A stretch of DNA of 56,414 bases, from NCBI GenBank assembly GCA_022705945.1, contig JAKJDL010000010.1, positions 1 through 56,414 on the forward strand, written 5' to 3'. This DNA is from Candidatus Omnitrophota bacterium. GTDB taxonomy: Bacteria > Omnitrophota > Omnitrophia > Omnitrophales > Aquincolibacteriaceae. The notes under the pieces were generated by a model, which was not told the DNA's origin, made no database searches, and was given only the letters and a program-made list of their open reading frames with translations. Shown here in pieces: positions 44,269 through 51,892 of this stretch; positions within the stretch are counted from its first letter, which is position 1; each line of letters begins with the position of its first letter. The translations under genes and the position numbers were made by a program.

Positions 44269-45588
44269 ATGATCAACAGGGTTCGGAAATTTCTCACACG
44301 CGACATCTGGCGCATCCGGCTCCGCGAAGCCAAGGGCTTCCGGGGGAAATGTATCCGAATGCTCCGTATTTTTCTGATATCTTTCAGCCAGTTCTCAAGC
44401 GATATGTGCTCGCTTCGAGCCGCCGCACTTACGTTCTTCTCTCTTCTTTCCATCGTCCCGGTACTTGCCATGTCATTCGGGATCGCCAAAGGGTTCGGGA
44501 TGGATAAACTCCTTCGCGAAAAACTGATCGAAGGCATGCACGGCCAGCAGGAAGTCCTCACTCGGGTTATGACCTTCGCGGAATCCCTTCTGGAGAACAC
44601 CCGGGGCGGCGTAATCGCGGGAATCGGTATTGTGCTCCTCCTGTGGTCGGTTATCCAGGTCCTCGGCAATATTGAATCGTCCTTCAACGGCATTTGGGGT
44701 ATCAAGAAACAACGCAGTCTGGGGAGGAAGTTCACGGATTATCTTTCCATGATGTTGATCGCACCCGTGCTCTATATCGTGGCCAGCAGCGCAACCGTTT
44801 TTGCCGCAAGCCATATCACGGCCATCACCCAAAAAGTGGCCCTCCTCGGCGCGGTAGCCCCGCTGATCACACTGGGCCTCAAGGTTTTTCCCTGCCTCGT
44901 GTTCGGGGGGCTTTTAACCTATCTCTACATTGCCATGCCGAACGGAAAGGTCAATTTCAAATCGGCCCTTCTCGGAGGCCTTGTGGCGGGCGTCCTGTAT
45001 CTGGTAGTCCAATGGGTCTATGTTCGTTTTCAGATCGGGGCTTCCCGGGCAGGCGCTATCTACGGAAGCTTCGCGGCACTGCCGCTTTTTTTGATATGGT
45101 TACAGACCAGCTGGCGCATCGTGCTTTACGGCGCCGAGCTCGCTTTTTCGCATCAGAACGAACAAACCTTTGAATTTGAGCACGACTGCTTGAATGCCAG
45201 CTATGAGATCCGGAAGCTTCTATCGCTCCGGATCACCCAGATATGTGTGACGCGCTTCGCCGCGGGACTTCCGCCTCTTTCAACCGAACAGATTGCTTCG
45301 CAGCTTGAAATCCCGATACGCCTCGCCCGGGACCTCCTCTTCCGCCTGACCGAGGCAAATATCCTGACCCTCGCGCAGGCGGAACACGAACGTGACCGGT
45401 TGTATCAGCCCGCGCGCGACGTAAACGATATGACGCTTCGTTTTGTGATCGAGCAGATGGAAAGTGCGGGCGCCTCCGATGTTCCGGTGGCCCGGACTCC
45501 GGAGCTTGAAAAATTGCGGACTTTTCTTGCGGTTTTTAACCGCACGTTAAGGGAGCTTCCTGAGAATAAACTTCTCAAAGAAATCTAG
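44269..45588 (+). CDS. YihY/BrkB family inner-membrane protein
   Basis: 439 residues. About six membrane segments fill the first ~290 residues, with the family landmarks SLRAAALTFFSLLSIVPVLA, GVIAGIGIVLLLWSVIQVLG and AIYGSFAALPLFLIWLQTSW, followed by LYGAELAFSHQNEQ. A C-terminal ~140-residue cytoplasmic part looks like a winged-helix domain (LSTEQIASQLEIPIRLARDL). This family was once called RNase BN; that activity belongs to another protein, and the real function is uncertain. It is an isolated plus-strand gene with a leaderless-type promoter. Confidence 0.88.
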   Translation: MINRVRKFLTRDIWRIRLREAKGFRGKCIRMLRIFLISFSQFSSDMCSLRAAALTFFSLLSIVPVLAMSFGIAKGFGMDKLLREKLIEGMHGQQEVLTRVMTFAESLLENTRGGVIAGIGIVLLLWSVIQVLGNIESSFNGIWGIKKQRSLGRKFTDYLSMMLIAPVLYIVASSATVFAASHITAITQKVALLGAVAPLITLGLKVFPCLVFGGLLTYLYIAMPNGKVNFKSALLGGLVAGVLYLVVQWVYVRFQIGASRAGAIYGSFAALPLFLIWLQTSWRIVLYGAELAFSHQNEQTFEFEHDCLNASYEIRKLLSLRITQICVTRFAAGLPPLSTEQIASQLEIPIRLARDLLFRLTEANILTLAQAEHERDRLYQPARDVNDMTLRFVIEQMESAGASDVPVARTPELEKLRTFLAVFNRTLRELPENKLLKEI

Positions 45589-45694
45589 CCACGCCCCCTA
45601 TTTTATACTCCGCGTTCCGCGATCAACGAGCATTACGCTGCCGCCCGCATCTTTATCAAACACTTTTGAAAAATCAGGGCGGCGCGGGCAATCC

Positions 45695-46741
45695 TTACGC
45701 GATAAACATTGCGTCTCCATACGACGCAAAACGATAGTCGTTCTCCAAAGCAGCCTTGTAAGCGGTCATCATCTTGTTGTAATCAAGGAACGCGGCAAGC
45801 ATCACAAGAAGCGTGCTTTTCGGCATATGGAAATTCGTGATGAGGGCGTCGACGATCCTGAACTCATAGGGCGGGTGGATAAAAATCGATGTCCTCGCAC
45901 GACCCGCGCCAACACCCGGTGTTGACGGGGTGGAATTTACCGCAGATTCAAGGGCCCGCACACAGGTCGTGCCGCAGACCACGACACGCCGGCCCTCACG
46001 TTTTGCCTTGTTGATCCGGGCGGCCGCATCTTCCGTGATCTCGTATTCTTCCTCAAACATTTTATGATCTTCGATATTCTCGACCGCGATCGGTTGAAAT
46101 GTGCCGTAACTCACATGGAGCGTGACCGGGACAACTTCAACGCCTTTTGCCCTGACCTTCGCGAGAAGCGCTTCGTCAAAATGCAGCCCCGCGGTCGGCG
46201 AGGCCACGGCGCCTTCTTTTTCCGCAAAAACTGTCTGATACATATTCCGGTCGATCGCCTGGTCGGGCCGGTCGATGTAGGGCGGAAGCGGGATATGGCC
46301 GAGCATTTTGATCTTTTCTTTAACGCCGTCCCCAAGGAACCGGACAAATCGCTGGCCCGAATCCGGGACAGGTTTGTTAATCACCTCCGCTGAAAACTCT
46401 ATGCCGTTCGCGGTGAAATCAACCGTCTGACCTTCTCTCACCCGGCCGCCCGGTTTAAGAAGACACTCCCAAACATTGGCATCAAACTCCTTTAACAGGA
46501 GCGCTTCGACTTTACCGCCCGTGGGACGCTTGCCGAAAAGCCGGGCGGGGAGAACTTTGGTGTTATTAAGAACCAGCAGGTCCGTGGGGCGAAGGATGTC
46601 CGGAAGATCGCGGAAAACGCGGTGGCTGATCGCGCCGGTCCCGCGGTCAACGCAAAGAAGCTTCGCGTCCGCTCTTTCGTTTACGGGAAATAAGGCTATC
46701 TTGTCTTTTGGGAGATGGTAATCAAAATCGGACAAGCGCAT
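45695..46741 (-). CDS. queA: S-adenosylmethionine:tRNA ribosyltransferase-isomerase
   Basis: 348 residues. It transfers the ribosyl moiety of SAM onto preQ1-tRNA, after Tgt. Motifs: MRLSDFDYHLPKDKIALFPV, LLVLNNTKVLPARLFGKR, HIPLPPYIDR, VASPTAGLHFDEALL and ITNFHMPKSTLLVMLAAFLD. Between RALESAV and TSIFIHPPYEF, a loop variable in the family, the sequence STPSTPGVGAGRAR is encoded by a palindromic repeat (45902-45931). Confidence 0.97.
   Translation of the reverse strand: MRLSDFDYHLPKDKIALFPVNERADAKLLCVDRGTGAISHRVFRDLPDILRPTDLLVLNNTKVLPARLFGKRPTGGKVEALLLKEFDANVWECLLKPGGRVREGQTVDFTANGIEFSAEVINKPVPDSGQRFVRFLGDGVKEKIKMLGHIPLPPYIDRPDQAIDRNMYQTVFAEKEGAVASPTAGLHFDEALLAKVRAKGVEVVPVTLHVSYGTFQPIAVENIEDHKMFEEEYEITEDAAARINKAKREGRRVVVCGTTCVRALESAVNSTPSTPGVGAGRARTSIFIHPPYEFRIVDALITNFHMPKSTLLVMLAAFLDYNKMMTAYKAALENDYRFASYGDAMFIA
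45902..45931. repeat. CAACACC-C-GGTGTTG palindrome inside queA
   Basis: A perfect 7-1-7 palindrome (45910-45924) with looser outer arms ACCC and GGGT. It is in frame and encodes TPSTPGVGAG in QueA on the minus strand. It shares its core with 47203-47243 and 10875-10918. Confidence 0.6.
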
Positions 46742-46802
46742 AAGCTAAAAACCGCAGCCAACAGTCCCCGAATTTGCGCGGTAGCCCGCGGTCCGCGGAA
46801 AC

Positions 46803-46875
46803 GATTTCATAAGTCAGTCACTTTGCTGTTTTCCGGCCCCTCCGGAGCATTGGGGCTGGAAATACTTTTGAAACC
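46803..46875. repeat. GGTTTC...GAAACC hairpin repeat, copy A (before queA)
   Basis: Plus-strand reading: GATTTCATAAGT, then GTTTTCC, GCCCC, the loop, GGGG, GGAAAT and ACTT, ending in GAAACC, i.e. nested complementary arms over about 73 nt. Copy B is at 49961-50037 in the same orientation. On the minus strand it lies between the LOG-like gene and queA, about 60 nt before the queA start. Confidence 0.65.
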
Positions 46876-46899
46876 CCTTCCGGTCTTCGGTTGCATGAT

Positions 46900-47472
46900 T
46901 TACTTTCGAAGCAGTTGTATGGATTGGGAAATTGAAGCGGCGAGATGGAAATTTCCGGGGATCTTGACCGCCGGATCTTTTTTGAGTAATTTCACGAACC
47001 GGCGGAGCCTCTTGCCGAGGATAATAACCGGCTTCCCGTGAAGCTCCTTGTTTGCCATTTCCCAAACGAAGAAAAGTTCGTTCAGCGTTCCGGTCGCGCC
47101 GTCGAGAAAAATATACGCCTGCCCCATTTCGACCAACTTGAGAAGTCTCTTTTCCCAGGAAGGCATCCGGATCTCGGCATCCACCCAGGGATTCACCCCT
47201 GACAACACCGGGTGTTTGAAAAGTTTTTCAGCGCCCGGTGTTGATGAAGCGGATTTCCCGACAATCACACCAGTGTTCACTCCCCCGCCGACCCGACAAC
47301 CCTTTGCCACAGCCTCCATCACCCCGCCGTATCCGCCGTGGCAAACGGTAAATCCGGCCTCGGCAAGAGACTTTCCAAGCTTGACGGCCTGGCAATAAAC
47401 GGGATCGCGCCTCGAGATTGTTCCGCTGCCGAGGACCGCGACGCGGAGAGAATCAGACCTGTGAAACTTCAA
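46900..47472 (-). CDS. LOG-family (Rossmann, lysine-decarboxylase-like) protein with altered signature
   Basis: 190 residues from a TTG start preceded by AAAGGCGAG. The nucleotide-binding start VAVLGSGTISRRD and CHGGYGGVMEAVAKG match LOG/TIGR00725-type proteins. The family's PGGxGTxxE motif reads DGATGTLNE: the final Glu and GT are kept, Pro and one Gly are changed. Known LOG proteins are phosphoribohydrolases of cytokinin or nucleotide monophosphates; activity here is uncertain. A 41-bp palindrome in the gene encodes STPGAEKLFKHPVL in a surface loop. The start overlaps the upstream gene by 20 bp. Confidence 0.75.
   Translation of the reverse strand: MKFHRSDSLRVAVLGSGTISRRDPVYCQAVKLGKSLAEAGFTVCHGGYGGVMEAVAKGCRVGGGVNTGVIVGKSASSTPGAEKLFKHPVLSGVNPWVDAEIRMPSWEKRLLKLVEMGQAYIFLDGATGTLNELFFVWEMANKELHGKPVIILGKRLRRFVKLLKKDPAVKIPGNFHLAASISQSIQLLRK
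47203..47243. repeat. 41-bp palindrome inside the LOG-like gene
   Basis: CAACACCGGG (47203-47212) pairs with CCCGGTGTTG (47234-47243), and the loop contains TGAAAA/TTTTCA, which also pair, so the whole block folds as one hairpin. It is in frame in the coding sequence. Confidence 0.7.
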
Positions 47473-48148
47473 CTTTCTCGCCTTTCAAGATCTCGGGGAC
47501 GGGCTGCGCATCGATCCGGATTCCTCCGTCATGTTCAATGCGGAGAGTGTAGATCGTGCCCGGAAGGAACATGGAGCCGGGCGCCTCAATCTGAACGTTT
47601 TTGATCCCTGCCCGATTCCGTTTTTCGGGATCCAGCGCATACAACCAGAAATCCTGCCATAGCCGCATCTGGAATTCGTCCTTACCGCGAACGGATTCGA
47701 CACGATACCCCGCGGGGACTTCTCCCGCCTTCGTAATTTCAAATTCCTGGGTTTGGGCACCATCCAGAACAAAGGCTTTCATGAAAAGGTAGGCGCTTTT
47801 CCCGCGAAGCCTGTCGCCGGCTTTCACAAATTTATCCTGAAACCGTATCACAAGTGCCTGAAACTGGATGATATTTCCCCTGAAGGAGAAGTATTTCGGC
47901 TCAAGCGGATTGCCCTTTGCATCGTATTCGAGGAATTTGATCGTGGTCTGTATCTTTTTTGCGGTTTCATCGTATTCGCTTTTTGTCACAAGCACATCCG
48001 CAATCCGCGTATCCGCCGAAAGACGGTCGATGATCCGGCGCAGCATTCGCTCATTCCGGATCCACTGATTCACACCGCAGATTCCGCTCACGAGCGCAAG
48101 CGCGATCACGCCGCCGATAACCATGTTGAAAATACGGGATGTTTGCAT
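47453..48148 (-). CDS. Membrane-anchored protein of unknown function
   Basis: 231 residues. A single N-terminal membrane segment (MVIGGVIALALVSGICGV) is followed by an amphipathic helix (IRNERMLRRIIDRLSAD) and a ~170-residue extracytoplasmic beta-rich domain (KYFSFRGNIIQFQALVIRFQ, MFLPGTIYTLRIEHDGG). No family recognised. It overlaps the LOG-like gene by 20 bp, implying co-translation, and starts about 60 bp after tRNA-Arg. Confidence 0.7.
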   Translation of the reverse strand: MQTSRIFNMVIGGVIALALVSGICGVNQWIRNERMLRRIIDRLSADTRIADVLVTKSEYDETAKKIQTTIKFLEYDAKGNPLEPKYFSFRGNIIQFQALVIRFQDKFVKAGDRLRGKSAYLFMKAFVLDGAQTQEFEITKAGEVPAGYRVESVRGKDEFQMRLWQDFWLYALDPEKRNRAGIKNVQIEAPGSMFLPGTIYTLRIEHDGGIRIDAQPVPEILKGEKVEVSQV

Positions 48149-48208
48149 ACGCCTTTTAGCGGAAGAATCCGTTTTTATCGGGAAGAATCCAGAATTTTGA
48201 ATTTAATT

Positions 48209-48282
48209 CGCGCCCGGCTGGAATTGAACCAGCAACCTTCACCTTCGGAGGGTGACACTCTATCCAATTGAGCTACGGGCGC
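48209..48282 (-). tRNA. tRNA-Arg (anticodon CCG)
   Basis: Minus-strand cloverleaf: acceptor GCGCCCG/CGGGCGC, D stem GCTC/GAGT (closed by a G-U pair), anticodon stem TCACC/GGTGA around loop CTCCGAA, giving anticodon CCG (codon CGG), and T arm GCTGG-TTCAATT-CCAGC. The discriminator is G and CCA is not encoded. 74 nt. Confidence 0.96.
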
Positions 48283-48509
48283 AAACAACCTTGATTTGTT
48301 TCAATTGCGCATTGCGCCGGTCCGGGAGCATTGTTTTCCGTCAGGGAAAACATCCGCGGACGGGCACAAGAATGTGTATCTTGTCTCCTCCATACAAAAC
48401 GTTATGTCCCGGCAGAGAGACACTTAAAACTATCAAACAGAATCGGAGTGGGCCAGATATATCCCACCCCCTAAAGCCCCGGGATGATCAATAAAACCTT
48501 TTGGGGCAA

Positions 48510-49781
48510 CTAATCAGGGGGCAAGCGGACAGAACTGTTTTGAACTTCAACATCAAACATCGTTCCGCGGACCCCGGTCAAGGCGGTCGGTGTCCTGACC
48601 TCAAACCGCGAATCGCCTTTAAGGGCCTCCACCTTCAAGAGCATCTTGCCCACCGCAAGATCGAGCAATGTGGTCTTGTCACCTGTCTCGGGATCTTTTT
48701 CCACTTTTGGTATCCTCAGCCAGCTTCCTCCGCTGACCTCAATTCGCCCCGCTTCACCATTTTCAAGGATAACTTCGACGGAAGGCGCATCTTTTGCGGT
48801 TCTTAATTCATCACCCGGCAAAAGCACCATTCCCTCTTCGGCGGGAATCCAACGACCTGTCCGATTTTTCACAAAAACCCCGGCCCCCGGCCGGCGCAAA
48901 GTCACATACTGTGTCCCGGCATCAATGCCTTGCGGCATAGCCGGTTTCATGGGTGCCGGAGCAGCGGGTTCCGTTTTGTCCTGAATACCAGTATCCTCTC
49001 CGGGAACTGTGCCGGAGAGAGGCGCCGCAACATCTTCTCCCGCAGGAAGCTGGTACAACGGGCGAGCGGAGGGCCTTTTTCCCCTGGGCGATGGTTCGGT
49101 TTTCCGATACAGGATATTAATACCCTGGTGACGATAGTCCATCCTCATGATCTCAATGATGAAAGAACCCTGCCCCATGACTTTATTCGAGGCATCCTCA
49201 AGCATCCTTAGAAAAAACTTCGGGAAAGAAAATTTTCCGATCTTTACCTCATAAAGCCGGAGATACATGGTTGCATATTTATGATCATCAACCCCCACGA
49301 TGCCGCTGCCGTAAATGGGAATCCGACGATTCATCAATCCCAACGTCGCACCCGCAACGAACCCGTCCTGGCTGATGTTAACGGTAAGATCGGGGAAAAC
49401 ACTCATTTTGCGCAGTTTACTGCTGATACGCGCCTCAAAATCCGCCTCGGTAAACAAATATTCGTAAACCCCCATTTGCTTATGCGCGGTAATGTCAGCG
49501 ATAGTATTTTTAAAGATCGTAACCGCCTGGGGTACAAGATATTTCATAATGTTAAATGCGGCCAAAAAACCCCGGTTCCGGGAGCGCACTTCCATGGATT
49601 GCCCCTCACGCAAAGTCCCGAGATGCTCTCTTGTGCTATCCTGTCCGAGATAATAGACGCTGACCGAACCCTCCCGGACATTTACCAAGGTTTTGACCGG
49701 CGGCACAAGGTAGTTTTTACCAAGCCATAAAAGAGCTATTATCAAACCAATGACGACCAATAAGGTCATTATTTTTTTCAT
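48510..49781 (-). CDS. FecR-like domain protein with N-terminal membrane anchor
   Basis: 423 residues. One N-terminal membrane segment (MTLLVVIGLIIALLWLG), an alpha/beta region to about 230, a Pro-rich linker (EPAAPAPMKPAMPQG), then a FecR-type segment whose last ~90 residues contain GEAGRIEVSGGSWLRIPKVE and TPTALTGVRGTMFDVEVQ. FecR domains normally continue about 25 residues beyond this point; here the protein stops at SSVRLPPD, so the domain looks C-terminally short. AAAGGGAGG gives a strong ribosome site. FecR domains act in signalling or cell-surface binding; no sigma factor gene is nearby. Confidence 0.75.
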   Translation of the reverse strand: MKKIMTLLVVIGLIIALLWLGKNYLVPPVKTLVNVREGSVSVYYLGQDSTREHLGTLREGQSMEVRSRNRGFLAAFNIMKYLVPQAVTIFKNTIADITAHKQMGVYEYLFTEADFEARISSKLRKMSVFPDLTVNISQDGFVAGATLGLMNRRIPIYGSGIVGVDDHKYATMYLRLYEVKIGKFSFPKFFLRMLEDASNKVMGQGSFIIEIMRMDYRHQGINILYRKTEPSPRGKRPSARPLYQLPAGEDVAAPLSGTVPGEDTGIQDKTEPAAPAPMKPAMPQGIDAGTQYVTLRRPGAGVFVKNRTGRWIPAEEGMVLLPGDELRTAKDAPSVEVILENGEAGRIEVSGGSWLRIPKVEKDPETGDKTTLLDLAVGKMLLKVEALKGDSRFEVRTPTALTGVRGTMFDVEVQNSSVRLPPD

Positions 49782-49869
49782 GGTTTCCTCCCTTTGGGGG
49801 GTTTAGTAACGTTTTATTCCAATCATCCAGTTCATCAAAACCTTGTAACCAAAGACAATTACTATCCCT

Positions 49870-50007
49870 TCACTGCTCCTTTCCCAATAAAACAACCTTT
49901 ATCGTTTTCAACAAAATCTCCGAATCCAAAAACGACGATATGCCCTTCAGTATAGTAGAAGCGGTTTCATAAGTCGCCTTTTTATTTTCCTGCCCCCTCG
50001 GAAGCAT
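49870..50007 (-). CDS. Possible 45-residue protein starting within a hairpin repeat
   Basis: ATG at 50007 lies in the loop of repeat copy B; the frame ends at TGA (49870). The sequence is protein-like (ATYETASTILKGISSFLDSE, then ILLKTIKVVLLGKEQ), with an amphipathic helix. An overlapping shifted frame continues with EGIVIVFGYKVLMNWMIG, so this may be a frameshifted remnant. No ribosome site is seen. The remaining 555-bp gap (49782-50336) holds only the repeat and a promoter-like site. Confidence 0.3.
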   Translation of the reverse strand: MLPRGQENKKATYETASTILKGISSFLDSEILLKTIKVVLLGKEQ

Positions 50008-50037
50008 CGGGGTCGGAAATACTTGCGAAACCGCCGC
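49961..50037. repeat. GGTTTC...GAAACC hairpin repeat, copy B (before the FecR-like gene)
   Basis: GCGGTTTC (49961-49968) pairs with GAAACCGC (50027-50034), AAGT with ACTT, ATTTTCC with GGAAAT, and GCCCC with GGGG, making a long nested hairpin. About 70% of positions match copy A (46803-46875) by eye. On the minus strand an extended -10 promoter lies just before its 5' edge. Confidence 0.7.
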
Positions 50038-50042
50038 TAGAA

Positions 50043-50051
50043 ATTATAGCA
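50043..50051 (-). promoter_or_regulatory. Extended -10 promoter reading into repeat copy B
   Basis: Minus-strand TGCTATAAT is a perfect extended -10 (TGN plus TATAAT). The predicted start site falls at the first bases of the hairpin repeat, so the repeat would form the 5' end of a transcript running toward the FecR-like gene. Confidence 0.5.
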
Positions 50052-50336
50052 GACTTTTGCCCCACAATCCTCCTCTGAAGTTTTGCCATGCTGTAATGTA
50101 TTTTGCTGACTTTTCGGGGTGGAAATAGAGGAAGCAGAGCACTACATAGCTAAAGGGGTAAGGTCACGTTATTTCGGCTTTTAGCAGAATGCTCAAACTG
50201 ACAGTTACTTACACTCCTCTACTTAGGGAGGTCAGGATCAATCAGTCAAAGTCTCAGGGCGCATTCACTCGGGACTTCTTCGACCGGTTTCCTATTTGTT
50301 GAGGATTTCAAAAAGGCAGTTGCAGCCGGTCCTTTT

Positions 50337-51458
50337 TTATCCGGTAACTGCAATTTGGCGCTTAAGCTCCCTGCAAACAACCTCGACCTCCGCTTCGCGC
50401 AAATTGCTGTAGAAAGGGATCGCGAACGTCCGGTCAGCTGTTGCCTCCGTGACGGGATAATCGCCGCGGCGGTACCCGAACATTTCCCTGTAAAAAGGCT
50501 CCAGGTGGATAGCCGGGAAATAGTTGCCGCACCCTATGCCTTTCCGGGCGAGGGCCTGCATGATCTTTTTCTTTTTCCGCGCGTTGAATCGGGGGCCCAG
50601 TTTGACCACGTAAACGAACCAACTCCGTTTGTAACCCTCTTTTTCTCTCAAAAGTTCAATGCCCTCAACGCCGCTGAGTCGTTCATAATAAAAGCGCGCC
50701 ACCCGCTCGCGTTTCAGGAGAATCTCGTTGATCCGCGAGAGTTGGGCAATGCCGAGCGCACAGTTGATATCACTTATCCGGTAATTGTATCCCAACCGCA
50801 GAAAACCGAAGTGCTTACCCTTGAGACCTCGCCCCTGGTTTTTCAGGCTCTTGCACATATTGCGGACTTTGCGGTTATTCGTCACAACCATGCCCCCCTC
50901 GCCCGTCGTAATCTGTTTATTGGGATAAAAAGCAAAGACCGCGGCGTCCGAAAACGAGCCGGCTTTTTTTTCACCGATCTCCGCCCCGACAGCCTCACAA
51001 GCGTCCTCGATAACGATCAGACCATGTTTGCGGGCGATCCGATTAATCGAAATCATATCCGCCGGCATACCGAACACATGGACCGCCAAGATAGCCTTGG
51101 TCTTGCGGGTGATCTTCTTTTCGATCAGATTGGCATCCAGCGTCATGGTCTGCGGTTCAATATCAACGAACACGGGCCGGGCCTGGGTGAAAAGCATGCA
51201 GTTGCTGGAGGCAATAAAGGAATAGGGTGAAGTGATCACCTCATCCCCCTTCCCGATCCCGAAACTTTTCATCAGGAGGTGCAGCGCGCTGGTCCCGCTG
51301 TTGACAGCTTCCGCATAACGGATCCCGATATAGCGGCTGAACTTTTCCTGGAACTCTTCAAGTTTGGGCCCCATGCTTAAATGGGGTGTGCGCAGCACCC
51401 GGACAACTTCCCGAATCTCCCGTTCAGTGACATCAGGCTTTGAAAGAGGGATCTTCAT
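50337..51458 (-). CDS. DegT/DnrJ/EryC1/StrS family sugar aminotransferase
   Basis: 373 residues from the ATG at 51458, which overlaps the acyltransferase stop (ATGA). PLP enzyme that aminates nucleotide keto-sugars. MKIPLSKPDVTEREI, VNSGTSALHLLMKS, PYSFIASSN, VHVFGMPADM, VIEDACEAVGAEIG, and the PLP lysine region AVFAFYPNKQITTGEGGMVV are canonical. Downstream in the operon of a sugar transferase and an acyltransferase it matches the last step of a pglE-like diamino-sugar route, though the keto-sugar dehydratase is not in view. Confidence 0.93.
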   Translation of the reverse strand: MKIPLSKPDVTEREIREVVRVLRTPHLSMGPKLEEFQEKFSRYIGIRYAEAVNSGTSALHLLMKSFGIGKGDEVITSPYSFIASSNCMLFTQARPVFVDIEPQTMTLDANLIEKKITRKTKAILAVHVFGMPADMISINRIARKHGLIVIEDACEAVGAEIGEKKAGSFSDAAVFAFYPNKQITTGEGGMVVTNNRKVRNMCKSLKNQGRGLKGKHFGFLRLGYNYRISDINCALGIAQLSRINEILLKRERVARFYYERLSGVEGIELLREKEGYKRSWFVYVVKLGPRFNARKKKKIMQALARKGIGCGNYFPAIHLEPFYREMFGYRRGDYPVTEATADRTFAIPFYSNLREAEVEVVCRELKRQIAVTG

Positions 51459-51880
51459 TGCTTGATACACCGGATTTTTTTGGCGGGAACACCCAAAGCC
51501 AGACAATGGGACGGAATATCTTTGTTAACAAACGAAAACGCTCCCACCACGGAATTTTCTCCCACCGTAACACCGGGCATGATCACGGAATGACTGCCGA
51601 TCCTGCAATTTTTCTTCAAAGTCACCGGGCCTTCTTTCCCGTCCATGGTCGAAACGGAGTAGAGGGAACAATGCGAGCCGACCTGCACCTCATCTTCGAT
51701 AACCACGCCGTTTTTCGCGTTAATATAAGTAAAAGCCCCGATATCGGTATATTTTCCGAGCTTCAAGTTCTTTTTATGCCACACCGTCCAGCGGTATTTC
51801 GTCGGCGCGGCCTCCGGAATATCGGGAGCGGTCCACCTCGAGAATCTTTTTCGGGAACTTCGAGCTTTCACTTTTTTCAT
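51455..51880 (-). CDS. Hexapeptide-repeat (left-handed beta-helix) acyltransferase
   Basis: 141 residues from the ATG at 51880, which has AAAAGG seven bases upstream (a GTG at 51889 would add three residues). Hexad repeats are visible: LGKYTDIGAFTYINAKNGVV, IEDEVQVGSHCSLYSVSTMD, KKNCRIGSHSVIMPGVTVGE and NSVVGAFSFVNKDIP, with the closing ALGVPAKKIR. Probably transfers acetyl to an amino sugar made by the adjacent aminotransferase. It lacks the N-terminal nucleotide-sugar domain of PglD. Confidence 0.88.
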   Translation of the reverse strand: MKKVKARSSRKRFSRWTAPDIPEAAPTKYRWTVWHKKNLKLGKYTDIGAFTYINAKNGVVIEDEVQVGSHCSLYSVSTMDGKEGPVTLKKNCRIGSHSVIMPGVTVGENSVVGAFSFVNKDIPSHCLALGVPAKKIRCIKQ

Positions 51881-51892
51881 ATCGGTCACCTT

